Notes under the pieces: model-generated
Databases searched by the model: none
The model's input: the letters and a program-made list of their open reading frames with translations, nothing else
Told to the model about the DNA's origin: nothing
Shown: positions 7,973 through 15,568 of the stretch, piece by piece
Numbering within the stretch: position 1 is the stretch's first letter
How the letters are laid out: each line of letters opens with the position of its first letter
From: Planctomycetota bacterium
Lineage (GTDB): Bacteria; Planctomycetota; SZUA-567; H5-PLA8; CALKMO01
Direction of reading: 5' to 3'
DNA length: 28,636 bases
Assembly (NCBI GenBank): GCA_026417845.1
Contig: JAOACM010000001.1
Span: forward strand, 2,460-31,095
Made by a program: the position numbers and the translations under genes

Positions 7973-8178
7973 TTTACTACAATCCTTTGCGCACTTACAC
8001 CCGGCATCCAGATCGAGAAACCCCGACCGCATGCACTATGTGCGCCAACTGTCGTTCGGCTTTGTGCCCCTCCTCGCATTCCCATTGAGCGGAGCTTCTT
8101 CCCTGTCATTAAGACGCCATCTAATTATCTTTTTAATGCACGGAGCGTATTTTTTTCAGATCGCATGCGGTACGCCCG
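7973..8178. other. Spacer with AT-rich segment between the glycosidase-like and DUF4159 genes
   Basis: About 206 bases with an AT-rich stretch at roughly 8110-8163 that stands out in this GC-rich region. It could hold a terminator or promoter for the DUF4159 gene, but I found no clear stem with a U-tract and no consensus -35/-10 pair. Confidence 0.4.
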
Positions 8179-10146
8179 TCAGAATCTGATTATGATCGTC
8201 CTGTGGCGACGCACATCCTCGACGGGCACCGTCAGGATGTTGCCGGCAAGGCGGAACTTTTCTTTCCGCTCAGGCCACTTTTCCTCCTTATCGTCTATCG
8301 AGATGGAAACCGCGCTCTTTGGCGGTTTGGGAACCTCGACCAAAATATCCGCCCTGGCCATCTTCGGCGGGTATTCGAGGTTTATCAGGTGGACGAGCCA
8401 TTCGCCAGTGTCGCGCCGTTCCGCGAAGTGCGCATATATCTTGCTGTGAGTATCCACTTTGAAGCCGAGGCCGCCAGGGACCAGCCACTCCATTACCGAG
8501 TCTATGGCCGTGGCGTTTCCGGGCAGCATGAACCAGTCGAAGCCTATCATCCAGTTTTCCGGTGTGCGGGGGAGCTTATCCACTTCCATCTGACGTATCC
8601 ATGCCGCCCGCCCTTTGCCGACCTTGCGCCTGATTATCGTCTGGTCGGAACCGAGCGGATCGGGACCTATCAGCTCGTGGAAGGCATTCAGGGGCTTCTG
8701 CGCTTCCTCATAATCTTTCATGTTTCTGATGCATGCAACTTTTCGTCTCCGGATACGATAGTATCTGTCGTAGACGCCGGACGCCCCCGTCAGAAGCACC
8801 GAACCGCCGTTTTTGGCGAAACTTACGATCGAATCCCTGACATCATCCGGCATTACTTCGGCACCGGCCACGATAAGCACCTTGTAGCGCGGATCGAGGG
8901 CGTTCAGCTGACCGTTGTGCACGATGTCGAATGGTATCCGGCGCTCTATCAGATACTGCTCTATCGCCAGTGTTTCCTCGTATGGGTCCCAGCGGTTGTA
9001 AGCCAGGCTGTGCCGTTCGCGCAGGACCGCCACGCGGGCGCGAGAAACGGCCCGCAGCTGATATTCCTTGTACTTCTTCCAGAAGCCGTACGGCGCCCTG
9101 GACATGGCGAGGTCTTCGCAGAAATCGTATTCTTCGCCCTCGGCCCAATGGGCGCAGCCGTAGGCTCGGGCCCATTTCTTCATACGGAAAGGTCCGACGA
9201 TCGCTCCCTTTGCGTTCAGTCGCGGGGCCCCGTTGCCTTCGTCGCAGACCAGCTCGAGTTTCGGAAACATCAGGCTGTAATCGTTCCCGCGCCAGAAGGC
9301 GACCGCGAAACCGTCGCCTTCGCAGGCGTTCATTTCAACGAAGCAATCCGGATTCTTCTTGTGAACGAAATCCGTCAGACGCTGGGCGGCGGAGCCGAGC
9401 ACGTGGCATTTGAAATCTATCCACGCCCAATGGTGAGGCGCCATCGCCCTCCAGAATTTTCCCGCCGGATTGTGCTGGTTGAACCACGGCACCGTCGCCT
9501 GGGAGAAATCGCGTATACCGAATATCTCCTCGCCGAGGTCTCCTCCATAGTTTTTCTGGAGATATTCGCGGAACAGGCGCGTGCACCGTTCGCAGTGGCA
9601 CGCCTCAGGCTCGGCCTGCATCCCTATGTTGTCGAAGTGTATGCCGTCGGCCCCCGCATCTATCGCGCGCGCCAGCACTTTCTCCATATACGACAGGTAC
9701 CCGTCGGAGGAGAAGCACGGGCGGCGGCGGAAACACTGGTACGTGACCTGACAGCTCGTGGGCTGGCCCATCTGCGTCCTGGCGATCCAGTCGGTCGCCT
9801 CCGGCTCCTCCAGGAGGAGCGTGTCGAACGTCAGCGATCCGAACGAGCAGTAGCAGACGGCCCTCATGCCGAGCTTATGGCACTCGGGGAAGAGCTTCGC
9901 GACCTGGTCCTGGCATTCCTTCTCGTGCTTCAGTCCATAGCCCTTCCACCAGTTGAACCAGACCTGGTTGACGCCCTTGTCGGCGAGGTGTTTCAGGAAA
10001 GTCTTTGAACGCTTGAAGTCGTAGATCAGCTTCTGGTTGTCTCCGACGAAGCCCCGCATCCGTTCGAAGTAGATCGGCTCCCACATCCCGAAGACCCGGA
10101 TGCCTTCCTCGAATATCCACTTCGCGCTCTTGGCGTGCGTATCCAT
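8179..10146 (-). CDS. Putative glycosidase: TIM barrel plus amidotransferase-like domain
   Basis: Likely acts on carbohydrate, but the substrate is unknown. The 655-residue protein has no signal peptide. Residues about 40-390 look like a (beta/alpha)8 barrel of the GH42-related, hypothetical glycosyl hydrolase type: VNQVWFNWWKGYG (59-71), AVCYCSFGS (96-104), DGIHFDNIG (167-175, where Asp172 is a candidate catalytic acid), then a Cys cluster CHCERC (183-188), and VEMNACEGDG and LVCDEGNG further on. Residues about 410-500 (YKVLIVAGAEVMPDD, FAKNGGSVLLTGASG) resemble the beta-galactosidase trimerisation domain of amidotransferase fold. A beta-rich tail follows. The ATG at 10146 is chosen because GGGAGGG lies about 8 bases upstream; the frame is open to 10212. 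It is transcribed from a promoter near 10400, with the DUF4159 gene next. Confidence 0.75.
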   Translation of the reverse strand: MDTHAKSAKWIFEEGIRVFGMWEPIYFERMRGFVGDNQKLIYDFKRSKTFLKHLADKGVNQVWFNWWKGYGLKHEKECQDQVAKLFPECHKLGMRAVCYCSFGSLTFDTLLLEEPEATDWIARTQMGQPTSCQVTYQCFRRRPCFSSDGYLSYMEKVLARAIDAGADGIHFDNIGMQAEPEACHCERCTRLFREYLQKNYGGDLGEEIFGIRDFSQATVPWFNQHNPAGKFWRAMAPHHWAWIDFKCHVLGSAAQRLTDFVHKKNPDCFVEMNACEGDGFAVAFWRGNDYSLMFPKLELVCDEGNGAPRLNAKGAIVGPFRMKKWARAYGCAHWAEGEEYDFCEDLAMSRAPYGFWKKYKEYQLRAVSRARVAVLRERHSLAYNRWDPYEETLAIEQYLIERRIPFDIVHNGQLNALDPRYKVLIVAGAEVMPDDVRDSIVSFAKNGGSVLLTGASGVYDRYYRIRRRKVACIRNMKDYEEAQKPLNAFHELIGPDPLGSDQTIIRRKVGKGRAAWIRQMEVDKLPRTPENWMIGFDWFMLPGNATAIDSVMEWLVPGGLGFKVDTHSKIYAHFAERRDTGEWLVHLINLEYPPKMARADILVEVPKPPKSAVSISIDDKEEKWPERKEKFRLAGNILTVPVEDVRRHRTIIIRF

Positions 10147-10359
10147 CTTTTCATCCCTCCCCGCCTCCGCGGCTCCCATCGTCCGTTCTTCCACCACTTC
10201 CCCGGCCGGCATCGCCCGGCGGACCTGCCCGTCTTCGGCGCGACGGCTGGCATCTCATGAAGCCGCGCCGCGGCGTCCGGCGCGACCTCGCGGCACCCGT
10301 AGCCGCCTCCCTGCGTCCGGCGCCCCACCACCCCGGCACCGGTGCCCGTCGCCGGTTCG

Positions 10360-10400
10360 GAGTCACCTGACTCGCCGTATCCCGCTGAGATTATACGGCG
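10360..10400. promoter_or_regulatory. Operator-like dyads at the start of the glycosidase-gene transcript
   Basis: GAGTCA-CC-TGACTC (10360-10373) is a 6+6 palindrome lying about +10 to +23 of the predicted minus-strand transcript. CGCCGTAT (10373-10380) and ATACGGCG (10393-10400) form an 8-bp inverted repeat that spans the -10 element and start site. Their placement suits a repressor site, though no regulator gene is nearby. Confidence 0.45.
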
Positions 10401-10419
10401 CGCTATGCCGCCGTGTTAA
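10390..10419 (-). promoter_or_regulatory. Strong sigma-70-type promoter for the glycosidase/DUF4159 pair
   Basis: On the minus strand TTAACA (10414-10419) is followed after 18 bases by a perfect TATAAT (10390-10395). The start site should be near 10383, leaving a leader of about 237 bases before the start codon at 10146. Confidence 0.7.
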
Positions 10420-10496
10420 GCGCCGGAAACGCTGCGGGCGGGCGGCTTGGCGGCGGGTGCGCGGGATTCAGGGGCGAGGGGCAGGGGCGGGCTATC

Positions 10497-10523
10497 CCCG
10501 CCCATCCGCTCCGGATGGGCGGG
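10497..10523. other. Perfect 12-bp hairpin in the intergenic region
   Basis: CCCGCCCATCCG and CGGATGGGCGGG flank a 3-base loop. No U-tract follows on either strand, so it is not a typical intrinsic terminator. It could be a protein-binding palindrome or a block between divergent transcripts. Confidence 0.55.
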
Positions 10524-10815
10524 ACCCAACCCACCCATGCAAAAGCACGCCCCCTAAAACGGCGGGGGATCGGCCCCTCCCACTCCTCACCCCAAAAACC
10601 GCCCCTCAACTCTCAAAAACGATCCTTTTTCGCTTAAGATTCCCCCGCGGTTTGCCGATCACAATGAACGGAGGAGTTTTGCAGCGGGGCCCCGGCCGTG
10701 TGTCACCGCCCGGGATTCGCGGGAGGGGCGGGGGTTAAGCCGGCTGCGGGGGCGCGGTGCCGGGGGGTGCTCGCGCAGGCCGCGACGCCGAGAGCGATGG
10801 GGAGGGGTTCAAATC

Positions 10816-11868
10816 ATGCTGCTGGATGCCGTTCTGGGAGCCTTGTCCAAGGACCTTGGGATAGATCTTGGCACCGCAAATACGCTCGTGACGGCCAGGG
10901 GCGAGGGGATCATATTGATGGAGCCTTCCGTGGTCGCCGTCAAGAAGGGCACCAACCAGGTGCTGATGAACGGCGAGGCCGTTGGAGAGAAGGCCAAGCA
11001 GATGCTGGGCAAGACGCACGGCAGCATCCAAGCGATCCGCCCCATGAAGGACGGCGTGATAGCCGACTTCGAGATAACTGAGGCGATGCTGTCGTATTTC
11101 ATCCGCAAGGCGCACGGCAGGTCGCGGTTCATCCGCCCGAGGGTCATAATAGCCGTCCCGTCGGGAATAACGACGGTGGAGAAGCGGGCCGTGATCAACT
11201 CTGCGGAAAGGGCGGGGGCGCGGGATGTCAGGTTGATCGAGGAGCCGATGGCGGCGGCGCTCGGCGTCGGCCTGCCGGTCTCCGAACCCCGCGGTTCGAT
11301 GATCGTGGACATAGGCGGCGGCACCTGCGAGGTGGCCGTCATAAGCCTGCTGGGGATAGTGTGCAGCAAGAGCGTAAGGACGGCGGGAGACGAGTTCGAC
11401 CAGGCGATAATCGAGCACATGAAGCACAGGTACAACCTGCAGATCGGCGAGGCAACGGCCGAGCGGATCAAGATCGAGATAGGATCGGCCTACCCCATGG
11501 AGGAAGAGAAGACGCTGGAGGTCAAGGGCCGCGACACGCTGGCCGGGCTGCCCAGGTCGGTGGTGGTGTCGAGCGAGGAGATACGCGAGGCGTTGAGGCC
11601 CGCGGTGGATGAGATAATCGGGGCGATACGCGAGGTGCTTGAGAAGTGCCCGCCGGAGCTGGCCAGCGACCTGATAGATAACGGGATCACCATGGCCGGC
11701 GGCGGTTCGCTGCTGCGCGGCATAGACAAGCTGGTCGCCCGCGAGACCGGATTGCCGGTCAAGCGTGCGGACGATCCTCTTACCGCGGTCGCGCGCGGCA
11801 CCGGCGTGGTCCTCGAACAGATAGACGAACTCTGGCCGGTCCTGGCCAATGGCAGGGATCTTGAATGA
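10816..11868 (+). CDS. mreB: Rod-shape protein MreB (actin homologue)
   Basis: Polymerises on the inner face of the membrane and guides cell-wall synthesis along the cell length. The 350-residue protein has the actin-type nucleotide site: GIDLGTANTLV (15-25, phosphate 1), VPSGITTVEKRAV, EEPMAAALG, DIGGGTCEVAVISL (phosphate 2) and MAGGGSLLRGI near 295-305 (adenosine motif). The ATG at 10816 has GGGGAGGGG 8 bases upstream. The usual partners mreC, mreD and rodA are not adjacent; instead the next gene on the strand is rplD, 616 bases away behind its own promoter. The alternative, the hsp70 DnaK, is ruled out by length and lack of a substrate domain. Confidence 0.96.
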   Translation: MLLDAVLGALSKDLGIDLGTANTLVTARGEGIILMEPSVVAVKKGTNQVLMNGEAVGEKAKQMLGKTHGSIQAIRPMKDGVIADFEITEAMLSYFIRKAHGRSRFIRPRVIIAVPSGITTVEKRAVINSAERAGARDVRLIEEPMAAALGVGLPVSEPRGSMIVDIGGGTCEVAVISLLGIVCSKSVRTAGDEFDQAIIEHMKHRYNLQIGEATAERIKIEIGSAYPMEEEKTLEVKGRDTLAGLPRSVVVSSEEIREALRPAVDEIIGAIREVLEKCPPELASDLIDNGITMAGGGSLLRGIDKLVARETGLPVKRADDPLTAVARGTGVVLEQIDELWPVLANGRDLE

Positions 11869-12222
11869 CATAGGAGCCGGCCTTCGGTGTCGCCGGGGAT
11901 GCCGGGGGCGCATAACCGCGGTCCGCTCCGTGCGCGCCGTGTCCGTTTGACCGTCCGACCGGAGATCCGCATTACTCCTTCGAAAAGAGCGTTCGCGAAC
12001 CTTCACGGGCGGGAGAACCGCGGCGATGTCGGGAGTCCCCCTCCAAGACCCGGTCCCCGGGCGCAGGATTCTCCTGCAAGATGTCCGCCTGACGGGACCG
12101 AACTTACCCCCTGGCTCGCAAACGCAGGATCATCCGCGATCTCCTTTGCCGGATACTCCCTTGGCACCTCGGCCCCGGATCAGGAGTGGAACGGCCTTTC
12201 CTGCGAAAAGCGAAAAACACCG
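11869..12222. other. Spacer between mreB and the ribosomal promoter
   Basis: These 354 bases show no credible gene. A small hairpin GCAGGA-TTC-TCCTGC occurs at 12063-12077 without a U-tract. No clear terminator for mreB was found. Confidence 0.45.
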
Positions 12223-12250
12223 TTGACGCGGGAGATAGCGGCAATAGAAT
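12223..12250 (+). promoter_or_regulatory. Sigma-70-type promoter of the ribosomal-protein cluster
   Basis: TTGACG (12223-12228), a 16-base spacer and TAGAAT (12245-12250). Transcription would start near 12257, about 228 bases before the rplD start codon. It is the only strong promoter I see ahead of the cluster. Confidence 0.75.
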
Positions 12251-12256
12251 GTCTGT

Positions 12257-12484
12257 TAACCCTACGTGGGTCGGATGTACCCCTTAAGGGCTCGCAGGCG
12301 GAAGAAACCGCGACTGAAAGCCTTGGGGCCATTGACGACGCGGGGAGTAGAAGGTTCCGGGCCGGGGGCGTTCCGGCCGCTGCTTCCTGGGGGGAGAAGC
12401 AGGTGGCCCGCCCGAAGGAACGGCCGCAGCCTTCTACTCCTCGTTGTTTGTCGAAAGGGATTGGAACTCTGAAGGGCGGACGAG
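12257..12484 (+). promoter_or_regulatory. Structured leader of the L4-first operon, likely autoregulatory
   Basis: The leader folds readily. A first part (about 12285-12325) can form nested stems, including GCGG-AAGAAA-CCGC. A second part forms a long hairpin: 12341-12354 pairs with 12430-12443 over 14 bp (GGAGTAGAAGG against CCTTCTACTCC plus three flanking pairs, one of them G-U). Inside it GGGCG/CGCCC, GGCC/GGCC and TGCTTC/GAAGCA can pair as well. TTGTTTGT follows the stem, as in an intrinsic terminator or attenuator, 41 bases before the L4 gene. In E. coli, L4 represses the S10 operon through its leader by attenuation and translational control; the same logic here is inference. It matches no Rfam consensus that I can recall. 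Confidence 0.6.
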
Positions 12485-13111
12485 ATGATCGAGCTTCCCG
12501 TATATAACGAATCCGGGCAGGAGGTCGGGAAGGTGCAGCTCGACGAAAAGCTGCTCGGGGAGAAGATCCGCCGGCGGCTGATGCATCAGGCGGTGGTGCA
12601 GGCCGAGGCCGACCGGCGCCAGGGCACGCACTCGACCAAAACCAAGGGCGAACGGGCCGGGTCCGGGAAGAAGCCTTGGAGGCAGAAGCACACCGGCCGC
12701 GCGCGGGCCGGAATGAAAAGGTCGCCCCTGTGGGTCAAGGGCGGCAGGATATTCGGGCCCAAGCCGCGGGACTATACGCAGAGGATGCCCGCCCGTTCCC
12801 GCCGGGAGGCGTTGAAAAGCGCCCTGCTTTCCAAGTTCCTCGACAAGGAAGTCAAGGTGATAGATGCCCTGGCGTTCGACCGTCCGAAGACGGCACGGTT
12901 GAACAGGACGCTCAAGGCGCTCGGCATGGAAGGGACCACGCTGGTGGCCGTCCGCGAGGCGACCGAGGCGCTGGTCAAGAGCGCGAGGAACATGGCAACC
13001 TGTCGGCTCCTGAGGGCGCGCGACATGAACGCCTACGATGTCCTCAGACACAAGAACCTCCTGTTCACCAGGGATGTGATAGAAAACTTCCGGGAGGTAA
13101 TCCACGCATGA
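12485..13111 (+). CDS. rplD: 50S ribosomal protein L4
   Basis: Large-subunit protein lining the peptide exit tunnel, and in E. coli the repressor of its own operon. The 208-residue product has HQAVVQAEADRRQGTHSTKT and the tunnel loop GSGKKPWRQKHTGRARAGM (60-78), then GPKPRDYTQRMP. It is the first gene of the cluster; rpsJ and rplC, which normally precede it, are absent. The ATG at 12485 has a modest AAGGGCGG upstream. The stop codon overlaps the rplW start (ATGA), implying coupled translation. Confidence 0.97.
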   Translation: MIELPVYNESGQEVGKVQLDEKLLGEKIRRRLMHQAVVQAEADRRQGTHSTKTKGERAGSGKKPWRQKHTGRARAGMKRSPLWVKGGRIFGPKPRDYTQRMPARSRREALKSALLSKFLDKEVKVIDALAFDRPKTARLNRTLKALGMEGTTLVAVREATEALVKSARNMATCRLLRARDMNAYDVLRHKNLLFTRDVIENFREVIHA

Positions 13112-13404
13112 TCTCGGATCCTTACGCCGTCATAAGGCGTCCCATAATGACGGAGAAGAGCCATTCGATCCGGAAGGATCGGAACCAGTATACGTTCGAG
13201 ATACACAGGAGCGCGACGAAGGACGATGTGAAGCGCGCCGTGGAAAAGCTGTTCAACGTGAAGGTTGCGGCGGTGCGCACGATGAACATCAAGCCCAGGA
13301 CGAAGGTCTTCCGCAGGCTCAGGGGCAAACCGGGCAAGACGCGCGGATGGAAGAAGGCGATCATTACGCTGGCGCCGGGTTCCCCCGGCATAGACGTGTT
13401 GTAG
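13108..13404 (+). CDS. rplW: 50S ribosomal protein L23
   Basis: Binds 23S rRNA at the tunnel exit, where trigger factor and SRP dock. At 98 residues it is standard length, with VIRRPIMTEKSHSIRKDRN near the start, KRAVEKLFNVKVAAVRTMN in the middle and a basic RRLRGKPGKTRGWKKAIITL end. The ATG at 13108 overlaps the rplD stop and has GGGAGGT 9 bases upstream. It is followed not by rplB but by a signal peptidase gene. Confidence 0.96.
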   Translation: MISDPYAVIRRPIMTEKSHSIRKDRNQYTFEIHRSATKDDVKRAVEKLFNVKVAAVRTMNIKPRTKVFRRLRGKPGKTRGWKKAIITLAPGSPGIDVL

Positions 13405-13444
13405 CGGGCGGGGCGCGGGGCGATGCCGGCCGGAGATGTCGGGC

Positions 13445-14092
13445 ATGGAGGCAGGATCCGAGCGGACGGAGAAGGGCGGGGGGACGCTTCCGAAGGAGAA
13501 GGCCGGAGGACCGGGGAGGGGAGCTGAGACCGGGGCGGAGGGTACGGAGGGAGAGAAGGAAGGCGGGGAACGCGTCGGATCCAGGCTGCGGGGATGGGTG
13601 GACTTGGCGGTACGGGCCGGATTCTGGGCCCTGGTAATCTACATGTTCGTCTTCCAGGTCTCCGTCGTCTACGGCATCTCGATGCTCCCGAACTTCGACA
13701 CGAACGACCGGCTGGTGGTGGACAAGATATCCTGCCGGGTGGGAGTAATTAACAGGTTCGACGTGGTGGTTTTCGAGGCGGTAGTTTGCGAGAAGGGGCA
13801 GTACCGGAGGAAGGATTTCATCAAGCGCGTGATAGGGCTGCCCGGGGAAAGGGTGGAGATAAAAGGGGGATGCATACTGATAAACGGCGAGCCTCTGAAC
13901 GAGGAGTACCGGACGCTGGGCCGGTGCGAAGACGGAGTCTGGGAGGTCCCCGAGGGCCGGTACTTTGTGCTGGGAGACAACCGTTCGGTAAGCAACGACA
14001 GCCGGAGATACATAGGATTGGTGGCGGACTCGCAGATCAAGGGAAAGGTGAGGTTGAGGTTCTGGCCCTGGGAGAAACGGAGCTGGTTTTAA
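13445..14092 (+). CDS. lepB: Signal peptidase I inserted in the ribosomal operon
   Basis: Cleaves signal peptides of Sec- and Tat-exported proteins on the outer face of the membrane. The 215-residue protein has an unusual charged Gly/Glu-rich tail (1-48), one membrane segment (about 55-76), then the S26 catalytic boxes: GISMLPNF with Ser79, DFIKRVIGLPGE with Lys127, and GDNRSVSNDSR (177-187). Box B reads SMLPN where SMxPT is usual. The start at 13445 is chosen because GGAG lies 9 bases upstream; an ATG at 13436 is also possible. It lies 40 bases after rplW and 206 before rplB. The position near secY in one operon hints at coupling of ribosome and export-machinery synthesis, which is inference. 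Confidence 0.92.
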   Translation: MEAGSERTEKGGGTLPKEKAGGPGRGAETGAEGTEGEKEGGERVGSRLRGWVDLAVRAGFWALVIYMFVFQVSVVYGISMLPNFDTNDRLVVDKISCRVGVINRFDVVVFEAVVCEKGQYRRKDFIKRVIGLPGERVEIKGGCILINGEPLNEEYRTLGRCEDGVWEVPEGRYFVLGDNRSVSNDSRRYIGLVADSQIKGKVRLRFWPWEKRSWF

Positions 14093-14298
14093 AGCCTGTC
14101 CGAAAACTTCCGGCGCGTGGCTTATACGCCAGCGATCCCCACTGCCCGGAATGGGAGTTTTTGGGCTCTCAGGCGCGCCGTTCGGAGGCGTTCCGCATGG
14201 AGGGGGTCTCCGATGCGGGGCGCGGATCGCGATGGGCTGGACAAAAGCATGAGGGCGCGACCGGATTGCGCGCGAAGGGCTGGCGCGGAGATTGAGAT

Positions 14299-15138
14299 AT
14301 GGGCATCAGGGAATACAAGCCGACGACTCCAGGTCGCAGGGCGGGAAACGTCCTGGACTTCGCCGAGATAACCAAGACGGAGCCCGAGAAGGGGCTCATC
14401 GAGATGCTCCACCGCACCGGCGGACGCAATTGCCATGGGCGGATCACGTGCCGCGGCATGGGCGGAGGCCACAAGCGCTATTACAGGAAAATAGACTTCA
14501 AGCGCGACAAGGATGGCGTGAAGGGAAAGGTCGAGGCGATCGAGTATGATCCCTACCGGTCTGCCTTCATAGCGCTGATAAAATACGAGGATGGGGAGAA
14601 GCGGTATATCCTCTGCCCGCTCGGCCTGAAGGTGGGCGACACGGTCGAGTCCGGCGAGCATGTGGACCCGGAGACCGGCAACTGCATGCCGCTCCAGAAC
14701 ATCCCCTTGGGTCTCGTGGTCCACAACATCGAGATGGAACCCGGAGGCGGCGGGAAACTGTGCCGGGCTGCCGGGTGCGAGGCCAGACTGCTTGCCAAAG
14801 AGGGGCGATACGCCCACATAGCTCTGCCGTCCGGCGAGATGCGGATGGTTAACATACGCTGCCGCGCGACCATAGGACAGGTAGGCAACCTGGATCATCA
14901 GAACGTTTCGCTGGGGAAGGCCGGCAGGAGCCGCTGGCTGGGGATCCGGCCGATATGTCGCGGGATAGCCAGAAACCCGGTGGATCATCCGATGGGCGGC
15001 GGTTCGGCGAAGGGGAAGGGACATATACCTCAATCGCCGACTGGGGTGCTCGCCAAGGGGGGGAAGACGCGGAGCCCCAGGGCGGGATCGAACAAATTCA
15101 TCCTCAGGCGGCGGAAGGGGAAGGAGACAACGGCGTAA
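14299..15138 (+). CDS. rplB: 50S ribosomal protein L2
   Basis: Core large-subunit protein needed for subunit association and the peptidyl-transferase centre. The 279-residue product shows YKPTTPGRR at the start, GRNCHGRITCRGMGGGHK (42-59), RCRATIGQVGN and the C-terminal loop ARNPVDHPMGGGSAKG. In bacteria this loop normally reads HPHGGGEGR, so the second His is replaced by Met, while the first His, implicated in peptidyl transfer in E. coli, is kept. The ATG at 14299 has GGAG 8 bases upstream. The 206-base spacer from lepB contains no gene. Confidence 0.97.
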   Translation: MGIREYKPTTPGRRAGNVLDFAEITKTEPEKGLIEMLHRTGGRNCHGRITCRGMGGGHKRYYRKIDFKRDKDGVKGKVEAIEYDPYRSAFIALIKYEDGEKRYILCPLGLKVGDTVESGEHVDPETGNCMPLQNIPLGLVVHNIEMEPGGGGKLCRAAGCEARLLAKEGRYAHIALPSGEMRMVNIRCRATIGQVGNLDHQNVSLGKAGRSRWLGIRPICRGIARNPVDHPMGGGSAKGKGHIPQSPTGVLAKGGKTRSPRAGSNKFILRRRKGKETTA

Positions 15139-15204
15139 ACGGCTGTTTGCGCGACGCGTTCATATCGGGCGGCAGAGGAGTATGAAGGAGGAGAGAGAGG
15201 AAAC

Positions 15205-15510
15205 ATGAGCCGTTCTCTGAAGAAGGGACCATACGTTGATGCGAAGCTGATAAAGAAGGTGGAGAAGCTTCGCGCAACAGGGAGCCGCGAACCGGTAAAG
15301 ACCTGGGCCAGGGCGTGCACGGTGGTCCCCGATTTCGTAGGGTATACCTTCATGGTGCACAATGGGAGGACGTTTACGAAGGTGTTCGTGACGGAGGACA
15401 TGGTGGGACACAAGCTGGGCGAATTCAGTCCGACGAGGATATTCCGGGGGCATTCGGGCGTGAAGTCCGCACAGCAACCAGCGGAAGGCGGCGGGCAGAA
15501 AGGCAAATAG
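15205..15510 (+). CDS. rpsS: 30S ribosomal protein S19
   Basis: Small-subunit head protein that contacts S13 and the A-site tRNA region. The 101-residue protein begins MSRSLKKGPYVD and contains VPDFVGYTFMVHNGRTF and VGHKLGEFSPTRIFRGHSG. It ends with a short Gly/Gln/Lys-rich tail (about 88-101), slightly longer than typical S19. The ATG at 15205 follows a long purine-rich Shine-Dalgarno region (GGAGGAGAGAGAGG). Confidence 0.97.
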   Translation: MSRSLKKGPYVDAKLIKKVEKLRATGSREPVKTWARACTVVPDFVGYTFMVHNGRTFTKVFVTEDMVGHKLGEFSPTRIFRGHSGVKSAQQPAEGGGQKGK

Positions 15511-15568
15511 CGGATCAACCCGGCCTGGGGCAGTTGGGGTCTGAGGGAAGATTGACGGAGCAGGTGGA

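Larger units (their letters stand above)
10147..10815. other. Divergent intergenic region between the glycosidase-like gene and mreB
   Basis: These 669 bases carry the glycosidase-side promoter, dyads at 10335-10346 (GGCACC/GGTGCC), 10360-10373 and 10373-10400, and a 12-bp hairpin at 10497-10523. A C-rich, A-tract stretch follows (10560-10630). No credible gene was seen. I found no convincing promoter for mreB. Confidence 0.5.

Noticed and set aside
10663..10737. Short ORF of 24 codons ahead of mreB
   Set aside because: No ribosome site of its own and Gly/Arg/Pro composition expected from the GC-rich spacer.
14140..14170. Weak stem before GTTTTTGGG between lepB and rplB
   Set aside because: Only about four base pairs form, too weak for a terminator, and the operon appears to continue.
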